In this document: positions 57,375-64,000 of the stretch, piece after piece | How positions within the stretch are numbered: position 1 is the stretch's first letter | Layout of the letters: each line of letters starts with the position of its first letter | NCBI GenBank assembly: GCA_030645475.1 | Contig: JAUSMA010000006.1 | Coordinates: 1-64,000, forward strand | Length of the DNA stretch: 64,000 nucleotides | DNA from: Nitrospirota bacterium | Lineage (GTDB): Bacteria > Nitrospirota > Nitrospiria > Nitrospirales > Nitrospiraceae | Direction: 5' to 3' | The notes under the pieces: model-generated | Told to the model about the DNA's origin: nothing | What the model saw: the letters and a program-made list of their open reading frames with translations, nothing else | The model's database searches: none | Program-made: the position numbers and the translations under genes

Positions 57375-57390
57375 GGCGCGTGAACAAACG

Positions 57391-57747
57391 TTACTCTTGT
57401 AGTTCCACGCGATCGACGAAATAGGCGGTCTCTCCGAAGCAGGTCGTAGGAAGGTAGCGATATTCTTTGTAGTGCAGGACCAATCGTTTGCCCATCACCT
57501 GCGCGAGTTGTGCCGCCACTTTCTCGTCCCAGACTGAAAAGTCCCACAATACCGGAGCCACACCAGGCACCGTGGTCATGGCCAGCTCCCCTTCATGGGT
57601 CTTGCAGACCCATCCCTTGTGGGAAAATTTCTGAATGTAGCCGGCTCGATTCCCGTCGGAATAGCTGTAGTTGAAGGCCACGAGCAGATAGGCCGCCCCC
57701 AGAAACAGGAACATCATCAGCATAAGTTTCGGGTGCCAGAGCTTCAT
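57391..57747 (-). CDS. Small membrane-anchored protein, function unknown
   Basis: A 118-residue protein. One N-terminal transmembrane helix (LMLMMFLFLGAAYLLVAFNY) is followed by a soluble domain with GYIQKFSHKGWVCKTHEGEL, WDFSVWDEKVAAQLAQVMG and CFGETAYFVDRV. Similar small proteins are sometimes misnamed as 6-phosphogluconate dehydrogenase-like. The ATG at 57747 is chosen because GAGGAG precedes it. Just downstream of leuD on the same strand; any link to leucine synthesis is only positional. Confidence 0.78.
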   Translation of the reverse strand: MKLWHPKLMLMMFLFLGAAYLLVAFNYSYSDGNRAGYIQKFSHKGWVCKTHEGELAMTTVPGVAPVLWDFSVWDEKVAAQLAQVMGKRLVLHYKEYRYLPTTCFGETAYFVDRVELQE

Positions 57748-57763
57748 AGGCAATCTCCTCAGT

Positions 57764-58387
57764 TCACGAACGAAGGTCGGAGAATAACCAGGGCGCCTCG
57801 GCCTTCCGTCGAGTCTCGTAGGCCGCGATGGCGGCCTCATGCTGCAATGTCAACCCGATGGCGTCGAGACCCCGATACAAACAGTCTTTTCGGAAGGGGT
57901 CGATGTCGAAGCGGCAAGTGGTACCGTTCGGGGTCGTGACCGTCTGATTTCCCAGGTCCACCGTCAGTTGGTACCCCGGTGTCGAGAGGACGTCCTTCAT
58001 CATGGCGAGGATCTCGTCGGCTTTCAACTCGATGGGCAGAATGCCGTTTTGGAAGCAGTTATTGTAGAAGATGTCGGCAAAGCTGGAGGCGATGACGCAA
58101 CGGAATCCCTGATCGAGGAGCGCCCAGGGCGCATGTTCGCGCGACGATCCGCAGCCGAAGTTATCGCGCGTCAGGAGAATCGTGGCCCCCTGGAAGCGCG
58201 GCTGATTCAAAAAGAATGCAGGATCCTGCGCCCCGTCCTTCTGTTTGCGCCAATCGTAGAAGAGGCCTTCGCGGAGCCCGGTCCGCTTGATGGTCTTTAG
58301 AAACTGTTTCGGGATGATTTGATCGGTATCGACATTGACGCGGTCCAGCGGTGCGACCAGACCTGTCATGGTGGTAAAGGCTTGCAT
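57764..58387 (-). CDS. leuD: 3-isopropylmalate dehydratase small subunit
   Basis: With LeuC isomerises 2- to 3-isopropylmalate in leucine synthesis. The 207 residues show [19 protein letters not shown] at the start of the swivel domain, the conserved [15 protein letters not shown] and ILPIEL. Start at ATG 58387 (MQAFTTMTG), 8 nt after the leuC stop; the open frame further upstream overlaps leuC in another phase and is not used. Confidence 0.95.
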   Translation of the reverse strand: MQAFTTMTGLVAPLDRVNVDTDQIIPKQFLKTIKRTGLREGLFYDWRKQKDGAQDPAFFLNQPRFQGATILLTRDNFGCGSSREHAPWALLDQGFRCVIASSFADIFYNNCFQNGILPIELKADEILAMMKDVLSTPGYQLTVDLGNQTVTTPNGTTCRFDIDPFRKDCLYRGLDAIGLTLQHEAAIAAYETRRKAEAPWLFSDLRS

Positions 58388-58394
58388 AGGTCCT

Positions 58395-59798
58395 CTATTT
58401 CCAGGTTCGGATATCGACGAAATGTCCCTCGACGGCGGCCGCGACGGCCATGGCCGGAGAGACGAGATGGGTGCGGCCGCCAGCCCCCTGGCGTCCTTCG
58501 AAATTTCGATTGCTGGTTGAGGCGCAGCGCTCTCCCGGCTGAAGCACATCGGCGTTCATCGCCAGGCACATACTGCAACCGGCTTCCCGCCACTCGAAGC
58601 CCGCGTCCTTGAACAGGCGGTCGAGCCCTTCCTGTTCGGCCTGCTGTTTTACGAGGCCTGAGCCAGGCACCACCATCGCCCGGACTCCCGTGGCGACGCT
58701 TTTGCCCCTAGCCAATTGGGCTGCAAGGCGGAGGTCTTCGATGCGCGAGTTGGTGCAGGATCCGATGAAGACCGTATCGATCTTGATGTCGGTGATGGGC
58801 ATGTTCGGGATGAGGCCCATGTATTCCAACGCCCGCTCAGTCGACTGACGCTGGTTCACGTCGGTGATCGTTCGTGGGTCTGGTACCCGTTGATCGATGC
58901 CGGTAACCATCCCGGGGCTGGTGCCCCAGCTGACTTGCGGCGCGATGTCCTCGGCTTTCATCGTGACGGTCACATCGTATGCGGCGCCCGCGTCGGTCTT
59001 GAAGTGCTGCCAGGCTTGTACTGCCCGGTCGAACAGCATGTCCTTCGGAGCCAATGGACGGTCTTTGATATAAGCGACGGTCTTCTCGTCCGGCGCGACC
59101 ATCCCGGCCCGTGCCCCGGCCTCGATCGACATGTTGCAGAGCGTCATGCGCCCTTCCATGCTGAGGGCTCGGATTGCTGAGCCGGTGTATTCGATGACAT
59201 AGCCGGTTCCGCCGGCTGTGCCAATCTTGCCGATGATGGCGAGAATGACATCCTTGGCCGAACAGAGTTCCGATAACGTGCCGTCGACGCGGACTTCCAT
59301 GGTCTTGGGTCGTTTTTGTACTAGACATTGGGTGGCCAGCACATGTTCCACTTCGCTGGTGCCGATGCCGAAGGCCAAGGCGCCGAACGCGCCATGCGTC
59401 GAGGTATGGGAGTCACCGCAGACGATGGTCGTCCCTGGCAGGGTAAAACCCTGTTCAGGCCCGATCACATGCACCACGCCCTGGCGGATGTCGTTCATGC
59501 CGAAGAGGGTGATGCCAAAATCGCGGCAATTTTCCTCCAGCGTCCGGATCTGTATCGCGCTGAGGGGATCGGCAATCCCCACGCTCCGATCCGTCGTCGG
59601 AACGTTATGATCCGGCACGGCCAACGTGGCGCCTGAACGCCGCGGCCGGCGGCCAGACAGCTTGAGCCCTTCAAACGCCTGTGGCGATGTGACTTCGTGA
59701 ACCAGCTGGCGATCGATGTAGAGCAGGGTGGTGCCATCCAGTTCTGCCCGGACGACGTGGGATTCCCATATTTTTTCGAATAGCGTCTGAGCGGCCAT
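58395..59798 (-). CDS. leuC: 3-isopropylmalate dehydratase large subunit
   Basis: Aconitase-family [4Fe-4S] dehydratase, 467 residues. Iron-sulfur ligands are the Cys of FIGSCTNSR and the two Cys of [11 protein letters not shown]. Substrate-binding regions include [20 protein letters not shown]. The fold is complete. Transcribed with leuD immediately downstream. The ATG at 59798 has GAGGAGTAATC upstream on the minus strand. Confidence 0.96.
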   Translation of the reverse strand: MAAQTLFEKIWESHVVRAELDGTTLLYIDRQLVHEVTSPQAFEGLKLSGRRPRRSGATLAVPDHNVPTTDRSVGIADPLSAIQIRTLEENCRDFGITLFGMNDIRQGVVHVIGPEQGFTLPGTTIVCGDSHTSTHGAFGALAFGIGTSEVEHVLATQCLVQKRPKTMEVRVDGTLSELCSAKDVILAIIGKIGTAGGTGYVIEYTGSAIRALSMEGRMTLCNMSIEAGARAGMVAPDEKTVAYIKDRPLAPKDMLFDRAVQAWQHFKTDAGAAYDVTVTMKAEDIAPQVSWGTSPGMVTGIDQRVPDPRTITDVNQRQSTERALEYMGLIPNMPITDIKIDTVFIGSCTNSRIEDLRLAAQLARGKSVATGVRAMVVPGSGLVKQQAEQEGLDRLFKDAGFEWREAGCSMCLAMNADVLQPGERCASTSNRNFEGRQGAGGRTHLVSPAMAVAAAVEGHFVDIRTWK

Positions 59799-59957
59799 GA
59801 TTACTCCTCAATGATCGGTCTCTCTCGACGGGTACCGTCAAGGATCCACATTATACAGAGTCCTACTAGGCTCTGTGCAAGAGCGTCCGCCATATTCTTG
59901 TGTTGGGGCGCGGGACGTGGTACCAACGCCCGATCGGAGGGAAAGAAGGCCCTCCCA

Positions 59958-60476
59958 ATGGCACGACCAGAGGATGTTGCCGTCATGACTCAGATGTGGA
60001 CCAATCCCGTCGTGATCGAATGGACTCAACGGCTGCTGGACAGCTATCGGCATTGGACCAGCCGAGACTTGATCGATCGTATCGGCGAGGCGGACGCCCA
60101 GGCCTATCAGCTGTTTCACAGCCCGTTTGCCGTTGTCTCGCATGGAGCAGAAGCGGATCCCCTCCTCAACTACGGCAACCAGGTGGCATTGGACCTATGG
60201 GAGATGACGTGGGACCAGCTCGTCCAGACGCCTTCGCGGCTCACTGCCGAACCAGTCAATCGGGCCGAACGCGAAGGGATGCTAGCGCAAGCCAAGGCTC
60301 AAGGCTATTTCGATAGCTATCGAGGGGTGAGGGTGACGTCAACCGGCCGCCGTTTTCTTGTCGAGAACGCCCTCATCTGGAATGTCGTGGATGTAGAGGG
60401 CAAGCCAGTCGGGCAGGCGGCGACCTTCTCGCAATGGACCTGGCTGACCGAGCAGGATGCTGAAACAGGCCCGTAG
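59958..60476 (+). CDS. MEKHLA-domain protein
   Basis: A 172-residue protein with a PAS-like MEKHLA domain: WTQRLLDSYRHWTSRDLI, LLNYGNQVALDLWEMTWDQL, QGYFDSYRGVRVTSTGRRFL and the end VGQAATFSQW. MEKHLA domains are probable sensory modules. The ATG at 59958 is a choice; ATG 59985 is possible. The last eight residues (EQDAETGP) are encoded by the end of a repeat element (AGCAGGATGCTGAA), so the normal C-terminus may have been altered. Confidence 0.8.
   Translation: MARPEDVAVMTQMWTNPVVIEWTQRLLDSYRHWTSRDLIDRIGEADAQAYQLFHSPFAVVSHGAEADPLLNYGNQVALDLWEMTWDQLVQTPSRLTAEPVNRAEREGMLAQAKAQGYFDSYRGVRVTSTGRRFLVENALIWNVVDVEGKPVGQAATFSQWTWLTEQDAETGP
60451..60475. repeat. Repeat end overlapping the MEKHLA gene stop
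   Basis: AGCAGGATGCTGAAACAGGC is the same end sequence as in repeat copies 1 and 4. Here it forms the 3' end of a coding sequence. Its perfect 14-bp inverse lies at 61239-61252. Confidence 0.6.
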
Positions 60477-60510
60477 TGTTCAGGAAGACTCAGGCAGGGA
60501 TCAAGGCTGG

Positions 60511-61134
60511 TTAGGTCCAGAGTTCGATCGGGCTTCGATGGACGATGGCCCGGAGAATGTCGCTGGTGGTCAGGATACCGACCGGGTGACGCGAGTTGTC
60601 GACGATGGGAATTGCGCCCACATGTTCACTGAGCATGAGACGGGCAATCTCTTGGAGCTCTGTGGTGGGGGTGGCGGACAGCACCTGATTGCTCATGACC
60701 TGTGCGAGTGTCTGTCCTGCAGAGGACCCCGGTGAGCCGGACGATTCCAACTCATGTGCGTAGGGCAACAGATCGCGGTCCGATACCAATCCGACCAGGG
60801 TGCCATGGATTGACGTCACGGGAAGGTGGTGGATGCCTTTGCGCTTCATGACCGTCCATGCCTCCAGCAGGGCACTGTCGGACGGTAACCATGTAACGGG
60901 CGAGGTCATCAAGTCCTGAGCCTGGAGTGCCGGCTTAGGGAGAGAATGTTGATGGGCCTGTTGCTGATAGGCTTGCTGAGCCAGGCGTGCCGAAGGGTCG
61001 GCGTTCTGGCCCTCCTGCTCCGTTGAGCGATGCTCGCGATCAGCCGTGCTAGCCTGAGTGGCCGGTGGGCGTGAGGCTACCGGTAGCGCAGGATGTATGC
61101 TGGCGATGCCACTGACCGCAGGGATGATAGCCAT
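60511..61134 (-). CDS. CBS-domain pair protein
   Basis: A 207-residue protein. The first 70 residues are low-complexity and Ala/Gln/Ser-rich, followed by two CBS domains: DLMTSPVTWLPSDSALLEAW to LVGLVSDRDLLPYA, then VMSNQVLSATPTTELQEIA to VGILTTSDILRAI. CBS pairs bind adenine nucleotides. No effector domain is attached. The gene sits between inverted repeat ends at 60451 and 61239. Confidence 0.86.
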   Translation of the reverse strand: MAIIPAVSGIASIHPALPVASRPPATQASTADREHRSTEQEGQNADPSARLAQQAYQQQAHQHSLPKPALQAQDLMTSPVTWLPSDSALLEAWTVMKRKGIHHLPVTSIHGTLVGLVSDRDLLPYAHELESSGSPGSSAGQTLAQVMSNQVLSATPTTELQEIARLMLSEHVGAIPIVDNSRHPVGILTTSDILRAIVHRSPIELWT

Positions 61135-61238
61135 AGCTGTCCTCGTAACGTCTTTATCGGAGGCTAGCGGTAAGTACTTAAGCTCGGAGGGTTCAGCTGG
61201 CGATCTGTCGGGGGCAAGAGGGGGGGTATTCTATCAGG

Positions 61239-61252
61239 TTCAGCATCCTGCT
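61239..61252. repeat. Inverted repeat end after the DUF1653 gene
   Basis: TTCAGCATCCTGCT is the exact reverse complement of 60451-60464. It includes bases of the stop codon of the DUF1653 gene, which reads TAG within the repeat. Confidence 0.6.
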
Positions 61253-61463
61253 AGGTGGGAGGAAGGAGCTGGAATCGCAGACAAGGTTGACCGTCAACGG
61301 TCACCGTTTCCAGGAACATGGTTGCCGGTCTAATCCAGAGGCCGCCTTCGCCGTAGAGTGCACGATAGACGACAAACTCCTCTTCCGTTTCAGAATGTCG
61401 TGCGACCCCCAGCACTTCATATTCGTGGCCCTTATAGTGTCGATAGCGACCAGGCTGTACCAT
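61251..61463 (-). CDS. DUF1653 protein
   Basis: A 70-residue DUF1653 protein: GRYRHYKGHEYEVLGVARHS at the N-terminus, VYRALYGEGGLWIRPATMF in the middle. Small beta-rich domain of unknown function, widespread in bacteria. Complete length for the family. Its TAG stop is the first triplet of a repeat end. GGAAGG lies a few bases before the ATG. Confidence 0.85.
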   Translation of the reverse strand: MVQPGRYRHYKGHEYEVLGVARHSETEEEFVVYRALYGEGGLWIRPATMFLETVTVDGQPCLRFQLLPPT

Positions 61464-61508
61464 CGTGTATCCTTCCTTCCTGACGTCCTACTATAGCGGG
61501 AACATACA

Positions 61509-62915
61509 ATGAGTTCACAGAGTCCGGTTTCCATGCGTAAGGCACATGATGTCATCGTCATTGGCGGCGGATCGGCTGGTTATGCCGCGGCCCGAACGGC
61601 ACGCGATGCCGGCGTCGACGTGGCGATTGTCGATCAGGGTCCGCTCGGAGGGCTCTGTATTCTGCGTGGCTGCATGCCGACCAAGGCCATTCTTCGGTCT
61701 GCCGACGTGGCAGCCCTGTTGAGGAGGGCGAAGGAGTTCGGGCTTTCTCCGGTTTCGGTTCGGGCCGATCTCTCGGCGATCGTGGATCGGAAGGATCGTC
61801 TGGTCCGGGAGTTTGCCGACTATCGCATTGAGCAGCTTCACGATCCGAAGTTCACACTCTATCAATCGCGGGCGGTCTTTCAGTCGCCCCACGAGATTGG
61901 CATCGGTAGTAGGGTCTTGTCGGCCGGTTCGGTGATCCTGGCCACCGGGTCGAAGCCCAGTGAGGTGCCGATTCCCGGCTTGGCCCAAGCCGGCTATTTC
62001 ACGAGCGATACGATTCTGGATCTCCGGACCCAACCGGAGTCGTTGATCGTCCTGGGCGGTGGGGCCGTCGCTCTTGAACTCGGTCAGTTCTTTGCTCGAC
62101 TGGGGACCAAGGTCACGATCATTCAGCGGGGACGCACGCTGCTTTCGGGGATGGACGAGGATGTGGGCCGCGCGCTGGAAGCCGCATTGATCGATGAAGG
62201 CATCGACGTTGTCACGGGCGCGCAGTTGCTGCGGGTGACTCACGACGAAGCAGGGAAAAGGGTGTGGGTGATGAAGGACGGACGGGAACAATCTTACCTT
62301 GGTGCAGAGATTCTCCAGGCCTTGGGCCGAAAGCCCAACATCGAAGGGCTTCGACTCGATCTGGCGGACGTGAAGGTGGATGGCGGGCTGGTCGTTGTCG
62401 ATGCCGCCATGCGGACGTCGCAACAGCATATCTATGCTGTGGGCGATGTGAACGACCTGACGCCGATCGTGCATCTCGCCATTCAGCAAGGAGAGATTGC
62501 GGCGTACAACGCGACACATGCGGATCAACCGGCAAAGACGATCGATCATCGTCTGGATACGGAAGTGGTCTTTACCGATCCGCAGATCGCAGTGTTGGGA
62601 CTCCATGAAACGCGTGCGGCGGCCGAAGGGATCCCCTATCTCACCGCTTCCTATCCTTTTGCCGATCATGGGAAGGCGCTCTGTCTTGGCGCGAAGCATG
62701 GCTTCGTGAAACTTCTCTGTGCGCCACAGACGGGTGAGATTCTTGGCGCGCAGATCGTCGGTCCGGAGGCGGGTGAACTGATCCACGAACTGATTGCGGT
62801 GATGTATTACCGTGGGACCGCAGCCGACCTCCTGCGCATGCCGCATTACCATCCCACGTTGGCGGAAATTATGACCTATCCGGCGGAAGCCATTGTCGAA
62901 CGGTTGGGCGCATGA
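61509..62915 (+). CDS. Pyridine nucleotide-disulfide oxidoreductase (Lpd/MerA-like)
   Basis: A 468-residue FAD flavoprotein. FAD binding is by VIGGGSAGYAAAR (residues 17-29), the redox-active disulfide by Cys50 and Cys55 in GGLCILRGCMPTKA. NAD(P) binding is by LGGGAVALELGQFF, then the second FAD motif IYAVGDVN and the C-terminal catalytic HYHPTLAEI with YPAEA. Mercuric-reductase metal-binding Cys residues at the extreme C-terminus are absent, so it is closer to a dihydrolipoamide dehydrogenase or soluble transhydrogenase. No lipoate enzyme genes are adjacent. Coupled to the next gene by ATGA. Confidence 0.88.
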   Translation: MSSQSPVSMRKAHDVIVIGGGSAGYAAARTARDAGVDVAIVDQGPLGGLCILRGCMPTKAILRSADVAALLRRAKEFGLSPVSVRADLSAIVDRKDRLVREFADYRIEQLHDPKFTLYQSRAVFQSPHEIGIGSRVLSAGSVILATGSKPSEVPIPGLAQAGYFTSDTILDLRTQPESLIVLGGGAVALELGQFFARLGTKVTIIQRGRTLLSGMDEDVGRALEAALIDEGIDVVTGAQLLRVTHDEAGKRVWVMKDGREQSYLGAEILQALGRKPNIEGLRLDLADVKVDGGLVVVDAAMRTSQQHIYAVGDVNDLTPIVHLAIQQGEIAAYNATHADQPAKTIDHRLDTEVVFTDPQIAVLGLHETRAAAEGIPYLTASYPFADHGKALCLGAKHGFVKLLCAPQTGEILGAQIVGPEAGELIHELIAVMYYRGTAADLLRMPHYHPTLAEIMTYPAEAIVERLGA

Positions 62916-63592
62916 TGAAGACCTTATGCCAGCTCACGCTCAGCCTCTTCTTCGTATCCTGGTTGGGGTGCCAGCAACAGACCTGGGAGTCGGCGATGGC
63001 GGCAGGTCAGCTGGCCATACAGCAGGGCAATTATGCCGAAGCGGAACGGCTGCTTCTCCTGGCGGTGGGTAAAGCAGAAGAGTTCGGTCTGGAAGATCGA
63101 CGAGTGGCAGTGAGCCTGTCGCAATTGGCGCAGATCTATGCCGGTCAAGGGAAGTATGTGGAGGCGGAGCCGGTCTATCTGCAGGCGTTGAAGATCTATC
63201 AAGCCGTGCATGGCGAATTTCACGCCGATGTCGCTGCAACGCTCAACAACCTGGGAGTCCTCCATCGGATGTATGGCCAATATGCCCAGGCTGAGCCCCT
63301 GCTGACGCGGGCATTGGCGATCAAAGAACGCCTCTTTGGTCTCAGCCATCCCGACGTGGCCTTGAGTGTGGTGAACCTCGCGCAGTTACATGTGGTCCAG
63401 GGGCAGCCCGAGAAAGCGGAACCGCTCTATCGTCGAGCCCTGACGATTCGAGAGCAGGTGCTCGGGCCGTCCCATCCGGAAGTCGCCAAAACGCTGGAGG
63501 ACCTGGCGAATGCTTTGCGGAAATTAGGGCGTGTCGACGAGGCGGCCTTGCTGGAAGTCCGTGCCAGAACCATTCGCGCAACACGGAGTTGA
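62912..63592 (+). CDS. TPR repeat lipoprotein
   Basis: A 226-residue protein. N-terminal signal with a lipobox-like LFFVSWLGCQQ, then 42-residue TPR_10/12-like repeats: YAEAERLLLLAVGKAEEFG, VAATLNNLGVLHRMYGQYAQ, VALSVVNLAQLHVVQGQPEK and VAKTLEDLANALRKLGRVDE. Long-spaced kinesin-light-chain-type repeats suggest protein binding at the membrane. ATG overlaps the stop of the oxidoreductase by four bases. Confidence 0.86.
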   Translation: MMKTLCQLTLSLFFVSWLGCQQQTWESAMAAGQLAIQQGNYAEAERLLLLAVGKAEEFGLEDRRVAVSLSQLAQIYAGQGKYVEAEPVYLQALKIYQAVHGEFHADVAATLNNLGVLHRMYGQYAQAEPLLTRALAIKERLFGLSHPDVALSVVNLAQLHVVQGQPEKAEPLYRRALTIREQVLGPSHPEVAKTLEDLANALRKLGRVDEAALLEVRARTIRATRS

Positions 63593-63623
63593 ACCGGTTG
63601 CGTCATCCAGTGTAGCGTACCCT

Positions 63624-63866
63624 ATGGATATGCAGAGCGAGCCGGCTCCTATCAACTGGCGCATGAACGGAATGATCGCGCGATTCGTGGGGATCGTGGC
63701 GATTGCACTGGGATTCGTCATCGGGATCTATGGGCTGGAAGAGACGGGCGCACAGTGGTTGCAGACCGCGTTGGGCTTGCTCGCCACCGGTATGTTGGCT
63801 CAGAGTTACGCGCTCTATTGCTCGCTGAAGCGGATGCAAGAACTCAAGGATCAGCCTAAGTCATGA
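63624..63866 (+). CDS. Small two-helix membrane protein
   Basis: An 80-residue protein with two hydrophobic helices (IARFVGIVAIALGFVIGIYG and a second, LQTALGLLATGMLAQSYAL) and a charged tail. Start at the ATG 63624 (MDMQSEPAP), or 63630. It follows the TPR lipoprotein by 31 nt and overlaps the next gene (ATGA). Function unknown. Confidence 0.72.
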   Translation: MDMQSEPAPINWRMNGMIARFVGIVAIALGFVIGIYGLEETGAQWLQTALGLLATGMLAQSYALYCSLKRMQELKDQPKS

Positions 63867-64000
63867 CACGAGTGCGGCGGCATCTGCTCACAGCCGGGAT
63901 GTTTCTTCTCGCAGGAACGATATTGGCCTGTGGCGGTCCTTGGCGCGACGGCTATTTCAAGAAGGGCGTGGATCGACTTACCCAAGACGAAGTCTCCGAG
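63863..64000 (+). CDS. Partial lipoprotein
   Basis: Starts MTRVRRHLLTAG and carries a lipobox, GTILACGGPW; 46 codons are present before the window ends. ATGA overlap with the preceding gene places it in the same operon. The visible mature part (YFKKGVDRLTQDEVSE) resembles small outer-membrane lipoproteins, but too little is present to name it. Confidence 0.75.
   Translation, partial: MTRVRRHLLTAGMFLLAGTILACGGPWRDGYFKKGVDRLTQDEVSE

Overview
The window reads as the replication-origin end of a moderately GC-rich chromosome from an autotrophic bacterium. I infer a Nitrospira-like member of the Nitrospirota. The support is the dnaA-dnaN-gyrB-gyrA cluster, a two-domain ThyX, a large DabA/DabB inorganic-carbon cluster with a beta-carbonic anhydrase, and many small lipoproteins and TPR proteins. 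No nitrite oxidoreductase or rRNA gene is present, so the genus is inference. No tRNA, CRISPR array or intact insertion sequence was seen.

Layout. Positions 1-7762 hold gyrA, gyrB, dnaN and dnaA on the minus strand. The dnaA upstream region (7763-8074) carries DnaA boxes and a good DnaA-trio tract, so it is the likely oriC. Three DsrE/DsrF/DsrH-like genes follow, then a second DnaA-box cluster and hisS. Positions 10424-13150 carry back-to-back promoters, a double-domain thyX and a TPR gene. Positions 13151-17974 are accessory: an AT-richer unknown gene, BrnT/BrnA-like and PIN toxin-antitoxin pairs, an esterase, and several copies of a dispersed palindromic repeat.

Positions 18113-28456 form a carbon-uptake island. 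On the minus strand lie two tandem DabB/NuoL-like genes, a NuoN/NuoM-like gene, DabA with its complete putative zinc ligands, and a PII-like protein, all behind a structured leader that ends in an intrinsic terminator. Divergently transcribed are two tandem DUF2294 genes, a beta-carbonic anhydrase and selO. The expected joint role is energy-driven conversion of CO2 to cytoplasmic bicarbonate.

Positions 30016-34923 hold one transcription unit: an uncharacterised 1080-residue membrane protein, two alpha/beta hydrolases and a 55-residue Cys-rich protein. The rest (35125-64000) is mostly housekeeping and envelope functions: a HugZ-like protein, EttA, an RmlD-like reductase, a SulP transporter, TldD/TldE, MsrA, a lytic transglycosylase, PilZ proteins with a GspE/PilB-type ATPase, an inositol-phosphatase-family enzyme, CorA, LeuCD, a CBS protein, a pyridine-nucleotide disulfide oxidoreductase, and a run of ATGA-coupled genes cut by the window end.
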